Below are positions 57,142 through 64,000 of a DNA stretch of 64,000 nucleotides, piece by piece. The DNA comes from Amycolatopsis mediterranei (GTDB lineage Bacteria > Actinomycetota > Actinomycetes > Mycobacteriales > Pseudonocardiaceae), in NCBI RefSeq assembly GCF_026017845.1, contig NZ_CP100416.1, positions 8,485,416 through 8,549,415 on the forward strand. Reading direction: 5' to 3'. A program made the position numbers and the translations under genes. Below the pieces are notes generated by a model. The model saw nothing but the letters and a program-made list of their open reading frames with translations. It was not told the DNA's origin and made no database searches. Numbering within the stretch: the first letter of the stretch is position 1; each line of letters opens with the position of its first letter.

Positions 57142-57203
57142 CACGGTAAGTCCGCGCGCGGGCGGCGTCAACCAGCAATGATCGCCCCGAAAGCGCCGAA
57201 ACT

Positions 57204-57218
57204 TTCGAATCGGTCGAA
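57204..57218. promoter_or_regulatory. Related weaker operator TTCGAATCGGTCGAA
   Basis: It shares the central GAATCGGT with the two TTGAATCGGTTCA sites and lies between them, 63 bases after the first and 95 before the second. A third operator could allow looping. Confidence 0.45.
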
Positions 57219-57244
57219 CGGCCGCAGTCGTTCACCCGATCATC

Positions 57245-57260
57245 GAGAAAGCGCTTACTC
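57245..57260. promoter_or_regulatory. LacI-type palindrome GAGAAAGCGCTTACTC
   Basis: The dyad has an AAGCGCTT core and only one asymmetric pair. It resembles 51206-51221. It lies in the shared control region of the uptake operon and the PL26-like gene and suggests a second regulator. Confidence 0.6.
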
Positions 57261-57312
57261 ACCGACTGGACTGATCGGGTCGACCGGGTTGACAGACCCG
57301 GAACCGGCTGGT

Positions 57313-57325
57313 TTGAATCGGTTCA
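57313..57325. promoter_or_regulatory. LacI-type operator TTGAATCGGTTCA before the PL26-like gene
   Basis: Exact 13-base match to the core of 57126-57141, 34 bases upstream of the lyase start codon. Confidence 0.7.
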
Positions 57326-57359
57326 TCGCGGCAGCGACGAGCTGATCCGGAGGCCGACG

Positions 57360-60086
57360 ATGTCCCCGCAGTTCCCCCTTTCCCGCAGAGTCTTCCTCGG
57401 CGGCGTGTCGGCACTGGCCGCCACCGCCGTCACTCCCCCGATGGCCGCGGCCGCCTCCCCGGCGTCCGGCGGCGGCGAAGTGCGCCTGCACTGGCTCGAC
57501 GGCAGGCCCGCCGCCCCGGTGGGCTGCGCCTTCGGCGTCCCCTGGCCACGGGGAACGCTGTCCAGGAACGTCCCGCTGGCCCTGCACACCGGGGACGGCG
57601 GTGAAGTCCCACTGCAGTCGTGGCCGCTGGCGTACTGGCCGGACGGCTCGGTCAAGTGGACCGGGCACGCCGTGACGTCGGCCGCCACCGCGGACACGTT
57701 CGCGCTGGCACCCGGGACACCCGCGCCGCCACCGGTTCCGGTCACCGTGCGCCGGTCGCCGCGCGAAATCGTGGTGGCCAACGGAACGATCGAGCTGAGG
57801 CTGGCCACGACCGGCGCCGTCGCGCTGCCGTCGCTCTCCCGGGCCGGGCGGGTCGTCGCCCGCGACGGCGAGCTCGTGCTGCGGCTGCAGGACCAGCCGG
57901 ACGACGCCGACGACACCCGGGCGCCCCGCCGCGAGGACTGGACGGGCATCGTCGAACGCGCCGAGGTCGAGCAGGCGGGCCCGGTGCGCGCGGTGGTCAA
58001 GCTGACCGGCCGGTACCGGCGCGACCGCGGCCGCGGCACCCGCGCGATCCTGCCCTGGACGCTGCGGGTCTACCTCGGTGCGGGCGACGAGTCCCTGCGC
58101 GTGGTGCACAGTTTCCGCTGGGACGCCGACGAAAACCACGACTTCGTCCGCGGGCTCGGCCTGCGGTTCGCCGTTCCGCTGACCGACGAGCCGCACAACC
58201 GGCACGTCCGCTTCGGCACGGCCGCGGGCGGTGTCTGGGGCGAGCCCGTCCGGGTGCTCACCGGCCTGCGCCGCGACCCCGGCGCGGCGGTCCGGAAGGC
58301 CCAGACCGACGGCACCGCCACCCCGCCGGTCGCCCAGTGGGGTCAGCAGGTGCGTGACGGCTACCAGAACTTGGCGCTGTGGAACGACTTCACGCTGTTC
58401 CAGGAGTCCGCCCGCCACTTCGCCGTGTGGAAACGCACGAGCGCCGCGGGCAGCTGGCTCAAGCACGCCGGCCACGGCGACCGCGCGTCCGGCTTCGGTT
58501 ACGTCGGCGGGCCAGCCGGCGGCCTGGGCTTCGGGTTGCGTGACTTCTGGCAGCGCGCCCCGCGCTCCCTGGACGTCCGCGGCGCGGCGACGGACACGGC
58601 GTCGGTGACGCTCTGGTCGTACTCCCCGCTGGCCCCGGCGATGGACCTGCGCACCTACGACACCGTCGCCCACGGGCTCGACCTGTCCTACGAAGACGTC
58701 CAAGAAGGCTTCGCGACACCGCAGGGCATGGTGCGCTCGACCGAGCTGCGGCTGTGGGCCTTGGCGGCCACCCCGCCCCGGGACACGATCGCCGCGCTGT
58801 CGGCCACCCTGACCGCGCCGCCGCAGCTCGTCGCGGACCCGGGCACCTACCACGCGGCCGGGGTGTTCGGCCGCTGGAGCCTGCCCGACCGCAGCACGCC
58901 CGCCCGCGCGGCCCTCGAAGACGGGATCGCGCGGGAAATCGGCTTCTACGCCGAGCAGGTCGACGAGCGCGAGTGGTACGGGTTCTGGCACTACGGCGAC
59001 GTCATGCACACCTACGACGCGGACCGCCACGAATGGCGCTACGACGTCGGCGGGTACGCATGGGACAACGCCGAGCTCGGCACGGACGCCCTGCTCTGGT
59101 ACGCCTTCCTGCGCTCGGGCGATCCCCGGACGTTCCGGCTGGCGCACGCCATGACCCAGCACGTGTCCGAAGTGGACACCCACCACAGCGGCCGGTTCGC
59201 CGGGCTCGGGTCGCGCCACGCCGTCGTGCACTGGGGCGACGGCGCCAAGGAGGCACGGGTCGGCGAGTCGTTCACGAAGCGGTTCTCCTACTACCTCACC
59301 GCCGACGAGCTGCTGGGCGAGCTGATCCGGTCGTCGATGCAGGTCGATGAGACACTGCGGACGGTCGATCCGCTGCGCGAAGTCCTGCCGCCGCAGACGA
59401 AGGCGCCGGCTCGCGTCCGGATCGGACCCGACTGGTACGCGCTGGTCAGCAACTGGCTGACGGAGTGGGAACGCACCGGCGACGCCCGCTGGCGCGACCG
59501 GATCGTCACCGGCATGCGGGACATCGCCACGTTCCCCGCCGGGCTGTTCACCGGCGAGGCGGGCGGCGCGGTCGGCTTCGACCCGGCGACCGGCCACCTG
59601 GTGAACCTGGAAAAGGGCGACTTCGACGGCGGCTACAACCTCTCGATGGCCTTCCTCGGCGAGCAGATCCTCTGGGAAGCCCTCGACCTGGTCGACGTCC
59701 CCGAGTTCCGCCGGACCTATCTGGACTTCGCCCGGTACGCGCAGGCGCCGTCGGCCGAAAAGATCGCCCGGTACGGCCGCGACTTCAACCCCGGGCTGTT
59801 CAAGACGATCTACTCCCGCGTCACGGCCTGGGCGGGTGAGCAGCTCGGCGACGCGAGCCTGCGCAAGCGCGGCTGGGACCAGTTCACGAGCGACCCGGCG
59901 GGCAAGCCGTGGCCACCCGCGGAACGCGTCACCGGTTCCGCCGTCGCCGGTCCGGTGACCGAGATTCCCACCCGGACCACGACGAACCCCGCGGGCGACT
60001 TCGCCACCTTCGCCACCAACGACTTCGCCCAGCGGAACCTGGCCACCATCGCCCTGCTCGCCATCGCCCCGGAGGAAGCGCCGTGA
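57360..60086 (+). CDS. Tat-exported PcRGLX/YetA-like rhamnogalacturonan exolyase (PL26-like)
   Basis: 908 residues. SRRVFLGGVSALAATAV at residues 8-24 is a Tat signal. The N-terminal beta domain (VRLHWLDGRPAAPVGCAFGVPWPRG; WPLAYWPDGSVKWTGHAV) matches the RIFT-barrel domain of PcRGLX/YetA proteins. The middle and C-terminal regions contain an (alpha/alpha)-barrel-like part (WYGFWHYGDVMHTYD, YDVGGYAWDNAELGTDALLW, HHSGRFAGLGSRHAVVHWGD). The family cleaves RG-I from the chain end and is classed as PL26 or close to it. LacI-type sites precede the gene. Its stop overlaps the GTG of the CE12 gene. Confidence 0.82.
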   Translation: MSPQFPLSRRVFLGGVSALAATAVTPPMAAAASPASGGGEVRLHWLDGRPAAPVGCAFGVPWPRGTLSRNVPLALHTGDGGEVPLQSWPLAYWPDGSVKWTGHAVTSAATADTFALAPGTPAPPPVPVTVRRSPREIVVANGTIELRLATTGAVALPSLSRAGRVVARDGELVLRLQDQPDDADDTRAPRREDWTGIVERAEVEQAGPVRAVVKLTGRYRRDRGRGTRAILPWTLRVYLGAGDESLRVVHSFRWDADENHDFVRGLGLRFAVPLTDEPHNRHVRFGTAAGGVWGEPVRVLTGLRRDPGAAVRKAQTDGTATPPVAQWGQQVRDGYQNLALWNDFTLFQESARHFAVWKRTSAAGSWLKHAGHGDRASGFGYVGGPAGGLGFGLRDFWQRAPRSLDVRGAATDTASVTLWSYSPLAPAMDLRTYDTVAHGLDLSYEDVQEGFATPQGMVRSTELRLWALAATPPRDTIAALSATLTAPPQLVADPGTYHAAGVFGRWSLPDRSTPARAALEDGIAREIGFYAEQVDEREWYGFWHYGDVMHTYDADRHEWRYDVGGYAWDNAELGTDALLWYAFLRSGDPRTFRLAHAMTQHVSEVDTHHSGRFAGLGSRHAVVHWGDGAKEARVGESFTKRFSYYLTADELLGELIRSSMQVDETLRTVDPLREVLPPQTKAPARVRIGPDWYALVSNWLTEWERTGDARWRDRIVTGMRDIATFPAGLFTGEAGGAVGFDPATGHLVNLEKGDFDGGYNLSMAFLGEQILWEALDLVDVPEFRRTYLDFARYAQAPSAEKIARYGRDFNPGLFKTIYSRVTAWAGEQLGDASLRKRGWDQFTSDPAGKPWPPAERVTGSAVAGPVTEIPTRTTTNPAGDFATFATNDFAQRNLATIALLAIAPEEAP

Positions 60087-61105
60087 AGATCCTCGCCGTG
60101 GTTGCCGCCCTCGCGCTCAGCGCCCTCCCGGCCGCCGCGGACGCGGGTCCACGGTGGAGCGTGTGCGCCGGCTCGTGCTCGTTCGACGTCCCCGCGGGCG
60201 ACTACCGGATCGATGTGGTGCTGGGCGGCCGGGACGCCGGGGCGACCGGGCTGGACGTCGAAGCCCGGCGGATCGCGCTCGCCCCGGTGGCCACCCGGGC
60301 GGGCCAGTACGTCGAGCGTTCGGTGACGGTCGAGGTGCGCACGCCCGAAGGCATGCCGAGCGGCGAGGACGGCCCCGGTACGCCCGGTCTGCAGGTGCGG
60401 CTCACCGGTCCGGCGCCGCAGCCGGTCCGGATCGCCGTGACGCCGGAACCGAAGGCGCCGCGGGTCTTCGTCATCAGCGACTCCACCGCCGCCGACTGGA
60501 CGAATCTGCCGAAGAACGGCTGGGCCCAGGCGCTGCCGGAGTTCTTCCGCGCCGGGCCGAGCGTGCGGAACTACGCCCAATCCGGCGCGAGCACGGTCAG
60601 CTACCTCGACGACCCCCGCTACTTCGCTCGCGTGCGGCCGATGATCCGGCGCGGGGACACGGTTTTGATCCAGCTGGCGCACAACGACAAGCAGACGACC
60701 GAAGAGGTCTACCGCGCCAACCTCGCCACGCTGATCGCCGGAGTCCGCGACCAGGGCGGGATGCCGGTCATCGTCACCCCGCCGGTGCGGCACCGGTTCG
60801 GCGCGGACGGCAAGCTCACCCCGCTCGGCCTCGTCGTCAACAACCTCGGTGTCGACTTGCCCGCCGTGCTGCGGGATGTCGCCCGGCAGCAGAAGATCCC
60901 GCTGCTCGACCTGACCGCGCGCAGCCGGATCCTGCTGGAAAGCCTGGGCGAGGCCGAGTCCTGGCCGCTGTACCTGACCCTCGCGCACGACGGTGTCGAC
61001 GACGCGACCCACCTCAGCCGGTACGGCGCCGAGCAGTTCGCCACGCTCGTCACGCGGGCGATGATCGAGGCCCGGCTGCCGCTCGCGCGGTTCCTACGTC
61101 CGTGA
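60083..61105 (+). CDS. Secreted CE12-like rhamnogalacturonan acetylesterase, second copy
   Basis: 340 residues. A signal peptide (ILAVVAALALSALPAAADAG) is followed by a beta domain (CSFDVPAGDYRIDVVLGG) like that of the enzyme at 47700, and then the SGNH hydrolase: VFVISDSTAADWTN (serine in SDST), NYAQSGASTVSYL, IQLAHNDKQTTEE and DDATHLSRYGAEQF with the Asp-x-x-His pair. It probably removes acetyl groups from RG-I fragments for the coupled lyase. The GTG start overlaps the lyase stop by four bases. Confidence 0.9.
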   Translation: MKILAVVAALALSALPAAADAGPRWSVCAGSCSFDVPAGDYRIDVVLGGRDAGATGLDVEARRIALAPVATRAGQYVERSVTVEVRTPEGMPSGEDGPGTPGLQVRLTGPAPQPVRIAVTPEPKAPRVFVISDSTAADWTNLPKNGWAQALPEFFRAGPSVRNYAQSGASTVSYLDDPRYFARVRPMIRRGDTVLIQLAHNDKQTTEEVYRANLATLIAGVRDQGGMPVIVTPPVRHRFGADGKLTPLGLVVNNLGVDLPAVLRDVARQQKIPLLDLTARSRILLESLGEAESWPLYLTLAHDGVDDATHLSRYGAEQFATLVTRAMIEARLPLARFLRP

Positions 61106-61205
61106 CGTCCTCCGACGGGTGACGGCCGTTTCCGCTCGGCCCTGCCTGGGTATTCCTCCTGCGCCGGCAACCGACCATGCATGCGCCCCTGCCCGAGGTG
61201 AGGTC

Positions 61206-62174
61206 ATGGTGACGACGACAGGTGATGGCTTTCCGCTTCCCATCAGCATCGAAAACACCGACGTCGCCCAGCTGGAAGCGGCCGTCGGCGTCCTGCGGGC
61301 CCTGGATTACCGGCAGGGCGGCGGCTTCTGCCGGGACGCCGTCCAGGTGGTGAAGACGGCGAGCCTGCTGCTGCACTGGGGCACGGTCCCGGATCCGTTG
61401 CGGGCCAGGCTGTCCACAGTGCTGGCCGACGTGCACAACCTGCTGGGCTGGACGGAATTCGACATCGGACACGGCGAACCGGCGCGGCGCCGCTTCGGGC
61501 GCGCGCTGGAAATCGCGGCCGAGGCGGGCAACGACAGCCTGGTGGCGAACATCCGCTACCGGCTCGGCCGCGTGCACCTGCACCGCCACGACGTCGCCGG
61601 CGCACTGGCCGAGTTCGCCCGGGGCCGGACGGCCGCGCGGCGCTCCGATTCCGGCCGGGCCCTGGCGATTCTCGCGGCCAACGAGGCGTGGGCGTTCGCG
61701 ATGGGCGGCGACGAGCACGCGGCCCTGACCCGGCTGGCGGAGGCCGAGGCGGCGTTCGCGGAGGCGGGTTCGTGGGCGGAGCCGAAGCCGTGGGAGGCGT
61801 TCTTCCGCGAAGCGGACATGGCGGCGATGCGCGGCACGGTGCTGACGGAGCTGGCCACCGCGGTGGCGGCCCGCCACAGCGGCGAAGCGATCACCCAGCT
61901 GACCGGAGCCGCGGACCGCTACGGCGCGGACATGGCCCGGAGCCGGTCGTTGACGTTGGTCATGCTGGCCCAGAACCACGCGCTCAGCGGCGATTTCGCC
62001 GAGGCCACCCGGATCGGCGAGGAGGCGGTCGCCCTGGCCGGCCAGGTGGGCTCGGTCCGGCCGAAGGACCGGCTGGCGCCCTTGGAGCGCCTGCTGCGCG
62101 CCCACCGCGGCGACGCGGAGGTGCGCGCCCTGGCGGATCGGATCGGCCGGTACCGAGCGGAGCCGCTGAGCTGA
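61206..62174 (+). CDS. TPR-like helical repeat protein, function unknown
   Basis: 322 residues, all-helical. Paired-helix repeats with TPR spacing are seen at GEPARRRFGRALEIAAEAGN, VAGALAEFARGRTAARRSDS, EHAALTRLAEAEAAFAEAG and FAEATRIGEEAVALAGQVG. The pattern is that of the C-terminal part of actinobacterial XRE/TPR regulators, but no DNA-binding domain is present at the N-terminus (VTTTGDGFPLPISIENTDV). GAGGTGAGG precedes ATG 61206; longer upstream starts lack such a site. A 21-bp repeat array follows. It may be a signalling scaffold; this is not supported beyond the fold. Confidence 0.75.
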   Translation: MVTTTGDGFPLPISIENTDVAQLEAAVGVLRALDYRQGGGFCRDAVQVVKTASLLLHWGTVPDPLRARLSTVLADVHNLLGWTEFDIGHGEPARRRFGRALEIAAEAGNDSLVANIRYRLGRVHLHRHDVAGALAEFARGRTAARRSDSGRALAILAANEAWAFAMGGDEHAALTRLAEAEAAFAEAGSWAEPKPWEAFFREADMAAMRGTVLTELATAVAARHSGEAITQLTGAADRYGADMARSRSLTLVMLAQNHALSGDFAEATRIGEEAVALAGQVGSVRPKDRLAPLERLLRAHRGDAEVRALADRIGRYRAEPLS

Positions 62175-62207
62175 CTTCTGGGCTCGGCCTGCACCGTGAT
62201 GCCCCGC

Positions 62208-62265
62208 CAATCACGCGAGATGCCTCTCCAATCACGCGAGATGCCCCGCTGATCACGCGAGATGC
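62208..62265. repeat. Tandem 21-bp repeats, three units, second locus
   Basis: CCAATCACGCGAGATG at 62208-62223 and 62229-62244, and CTGATCACGCGAGATG at 62250-62265, spaced exactly 21 bases. It is the same unit and period as the array at 33275-33431. It lies 33 bases after the TPR gene stop and upstream of the SigB-type promoter. Confidence 0.85.
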
Positions 62266-62308
62266 GCCCTGCCGCTCTCCGGTGACTCCGTTCGGGTCGT
62301 TGCCCGAT

Positions 62309-62334
62309 GTTTCGTCATTGCGATCCCGGGGTAC
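62309..62334 (+). promoter_or_regulatory. SigB-type stress promoter before the STAS gene
   Basis: GTTT (62309-62312), 16 bases, then GGGTAC (62329-62334) fits the actinomycete SigB-group consensus GNTT-N14-16-GGGTAY. It lies 66 bases before the STAS start. Anti-sigma antagonist genes are often controlled by the sigma factor they regulate. Confidence 0.65.
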
Positions 62335-62380
62335 CACCGACCCGGAGCGGACCGGCCGCTCGGCGAGCGAAGGGATCCAC

Positions 62381-62410
62381 ATGCAGACCAGGGGTGATCG
62401 TGACCGCTGA
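62381..62410 (+). other. Possible 9-codon leader ORF overlapping the STAS start
   Basis: ATG 62381 follows AAGGGATCC and encodes MQTRGDRDR before TGA at 62408. The frame overlaps the STAS start at 62400, so it could couple or modulate its translation. Confidence 0.25.
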
Positions 62411-62765
62411 CGGCAACCGGGTCCGGCCCCAGGACCTCCTGCGCGTGACGGCCCAGCACTCCGGCGGCACGGTCGTGCTGGCGGTGGCGGGCGAAATCGA
62501 CCTGCTGAGCGCCCCCGTGCTCGGCGACGGCGTCACCACCGCCCTCGCCGAAGCGCCGGACCTGCTGGTCATCGACCTCTCCGAGGTGTCCTTCCTCGCG
62601 TCCATCGGCATCACGGTCCTGCTCGAGGCCCGGCGCGAGGCCGGCGCCGGCACCCGGGTCCGGGTCGTCGCCCCCGAAGGCGGCGTCGTCAACCGCACCC
62701 TGCAGCTCACCGGCCTGCACGAGGCGCTGGCCGTCGCCACCAGCAGGGACGACGCGCTCGGGTGA
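62400..62765 (+). CDS. STAS-domain anti-sigma factor antagonist
   Basis: 121 residues: LLRVTAQHSGGTVVLAVAGEIDLLSAPVL, DLLVIDLSEVSFLASIGITVLLEARR and VRVVAPEGGVVNRTLQLTGL match SpoIIAA-like STAS proteins. The phosphorylated serine is expected at Ser in FLASIGITVL. It binds an anti-sigma factor to release a stress sigma factor, in response to dephosphorylation. AGGGG lies 5 bases before GTG 62400; GTG 62394 is an alternative. A SigB-type promoter precedes it. Its stop directly abuts the stop of the convergent gene. Confidence 0.92.
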   Translation: MTADGNRVRPQDLLRVTAQHSGGTVVLAVAGEIDLLSAPVLGDGVTTALAEAPDLLVIDLSEVSFLASIGITVLLEARREAGAGTRVRVVAPEGGVVNRTLQLTGLHEALAVATSRDDALG

Positions 62766-63773
62766 TCAAGGCCGGGCGAACCGGGCCGCAACGGCGTGGA
62801 AGACCTCCTTCGGCTCCCACGTCAGGCCGGGGTACGCCGTGCCGCTTCGGCCGTCGAGGACTCTGACGACGCCGTAGCTCGCCAGGTCGAGGTCGCGCCG
62901 CGGCTCCGGAGCGGACCGATACTCGTAGCCGGCGAAGGTGAACCAGAACGCGCCGTGCACGCCCTCGGCCTCGAAGACGTCCATCAGCTCGGTGAAGTAC
63001 GCCGCCTGACCGGCCTCGTCGCGGACGTAGTCGCCGTTCAAGGCGCGCGGGTCGGCCTCGAAGTCGACGATCGTCCACCCCAGCCCGCCCGCGTCGGCCG
63101 CGCCCCGGTGGGTGCAGCAGCCGAATTCCGTGATGACCAACGGCTTTCCGTGGCTGCCGTGGGTCCGCACGTGCCGGGCGAAGTCCTCGGCGCTGGCGGC
63201 CGAGCGGTACAGGTCGACGGCGGCGAAATCGAAGTCCGCCCAGTCGATCTCCTCCCAGTCCCCGGCCGCGTAGGTGAGGCGGCCGCCGAAGTGCTGCCGC
63301 GCGGTCCCGGCGAGGTCCCGGAGCACCGTGGCGAAGTTCCACTCGTGGGAGAACCCGGCCCAGGCGGCGGGATCCGTCATGTTCCGCAGGCGTTCCACTA
63401 GGAAGGCGCCGGGCATGAACCCGGTGCAGAACAGCGACATTTCGCAGCCGAGCACGAGCACGGTTTCCGGGTCCCGCGCCCGGATCTCCTCGGCCCGCCG
63501 GGCACACTCGGCGAAGTAGGACGTCAGCTGCGGCGGCGTGCGGTCCATCGGGAACGGCGAAAACCACACGCGCAGCCCGGCGTCGATCGCGGCGTGCGCG
63601 GCGACGGTGAGCCGGTCCGGGTCGTCACCGCTGATCCGGACCGCGTTGCAGTGCAGGTCCGCCGCGATGATTTCGAGTTCCCGCCGCACGGTCGCGGGCT
63701 CGAACTCCCGGCGCGACCTGTCCCCGACCGCGCCGCCGAAGCCGGTGTCGTAGTTGATCCCCCGTAGCTGCAT
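62766..63773 (-). CDS. Cytoplasmic TIM-barrel glycoside-hydrolase-like protein
   Basis: 335 residues, no signal peptide. QLRGINYDTGFGG opens the barrel, with CNAVRISGDDPDRL and RVWFSPFPMD. Glu in VLVLGCEMSLF and Glu in LVITEFGCCT occupy the acid/base and nucleophile positions of clan A glycoside hydrolases; FAAVDLYRSA and HGAFWFTFAGYEY are consistent. The exact GH family is not recognised. GGGAGG precedes ATG 63773. It is divergent from a TetR gene, with two tandem operators in the 53-base gap, so it is probably under TetR repression. Confidence 0.75.
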   Translation of the reverse strand: MQLRGINYDTGFGGAVGDRSRREFEPATVRRELEIIAADLHCNAVRISGDDPDRLTVAAHAAIDAGLRVWFSPFPMDRTPPQLTSYFAECARRAEEIRARDPETVLVLGCEMSLFCTGFMPGAFLVERLRNMTDPAAWAGFSHEWNFATVLRDLAGTARQHFGGRLTYAAGDWEEIDWADFDFAAVDLYRSAASAEDFARHVRTHGSHGKPLVITEFGCCTHRGAADAGGLGWTIVDFEADPRALNGDYVRDEAGQAAYFTELMDVFEAEGVHGAFWFTFAGYEYRSAPEPRRDLDLASYGVVRVLDGRSGTAYPGLTWEPKEVFHAVAARFARP

Positions 63774-63786
63774 CCGCCCTCCCGAA

Positions 63787-63818
63787 TGTACGTCGTACAC
63801 TTGAATGTACGCTGTACA
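63787..63818. promoter_or_regulatory. Two tandem TetR operator-like palindromes
   Basis: TGTACGTCGTACA (63787-63799) and TGTACGCTGTACA (63806-63818) have identical TGTAC/GTACA arms and lie 19 bases apart, inside a longer direct repeat starting GAATGTACG. They fill the gap between divergent genes; the second ends 8 bases before the TetR start. Confidence 0.8.
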
Positions 63819-63826
63819 CTCCGCGT

Positions 63827-64000
63827 ATGTCACGCCTGATCTGGCACCACCCCGAGCCCCCGGGCCGGAAGAACGCGCTGACCCGCGCGTCGGTCGTGCG
63901 AGCGGCCATCGACATCGCCGACACCGGCGGGGTCGCCGCGCTGACCATGCGGGCGGTGGCCGATGCGCTCGGCGTGTCGACGCCGATGTCGCTGTACCGG
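63827..64000 (+). CDS. TetR-family regulator, N-terminal part (3' end outside window)
   Basis: 58 codons are visible and the frame runs off the window end. SVVRAAIDIADTGGVAALTM and RAVADALGVSTPMSLYR form the TetR helix-turn-helix, preceded by a short basic N-terminus (SRLIWHHPEPPGRKNALTR). The tandem palindromes just upstream are probably its operators, giving autorepression and control of the divergent hydrolase gene. Ligand and full length are unknown. Confidence 0.9.
   Translation, partial: MSRLIWHHPEPPGRKNALTRASVVRAAIDIADTGGVAALTMRAVADALGVSTPMSLYR

Overview
The window is very GC-rich and densely coded. Start codons are often GTG, and Tat-type and lipoprotein export signals, chaplin-like cell-wall proteins and a CebR-type cellulose operator are all present. 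This suggests a filamentous actinomycete, most likely a pseudonocardial genus such as Amycolatopsis; the genus is inferred from overall style and no marker gene is present. I saw no tRNA, rRNA, transposase, prophage or CRISPR array.

Layout. 1-4 kb: the end of an amidase, an EamA-like transporter, and a dehydrogenase divergent from a LysR regulator. 4-20 kb: secreted carbohydrate enzymes (GH2, GH3, GH5, GH9, GH27), each as a single gene, several with LacI-family operator palindromes, interspersed with an ABC exporter and housekeeping genes. 20-23 kb: three paralogous small secreted chaplin-like proteins and an ANTAR protein. 23.4-33.3 kb: a nine-gene, translationally coupled exopolysaccharide operon (EamA transporter, deacetylase, Wzy/ligase, Wzz-like protein, Wzx-like flippase, four glycosyltransferases). 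33.4-39.9 kb: accessory polysaccharide genes, namely a GHL15-like lipoprotein, a priming sugar-phosphate transferase, a GT2, a FAD oxidoreductase and UDP-GlcNAc 2-epimerase. 40-42.2 kb: a lysyl-oxidase-like protein, a frameshifted MEDS-STAS gene and a VOC protein. 42.3-61.1 kb: a plant cell-wall utilisation locus for pectin (rhamnogalacturonan I), galactan and mannan. It consists of a five-gene minus-strand operon (esterase-mannanase, CE12, PL11, GH2, PL9), an ABC importer operon ending in its own LacI regulator and a GH53 galactanase, and a divergent PL26-like exolyase with CE12. 61-64 kb: a TPR protein, a STAS anti-sigma antagonist behind a SigB-type promoter, a TIM-barrel hydrolase and a divergent TetR regulator.

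How the genes fit together. The 42-61 kb enzymes would deacetylate and cut the rhamnogalacturonan backbone, trim galactan side chains outside the cell and import the oligosaccharides through the ABC system. LacI-type palindromes recur in the control regions. The two sites matching the CebR/CelR box put the GH9 cellulase and the mannanase-pectin operon under the same predicted cello-oligosaccharide switch. The 23-40 kb block looks like a complete Wzx/Wzy-type polysaccharide pathway.

Most unusual features. A family of 21-bp tandem repeats with a near-palindromic ATCACGCGAGAT core fills two intergenic regions (33.3 and 62.2 kb). A 48-bp hairpin repeat lies in frame inside two unrelated genes (ANTAR and GH53). 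The chaplin-like trio has histidine-rich segments and duplicated upstream sequence. All functional calls rest on reading motifs by eye; no database search was run.
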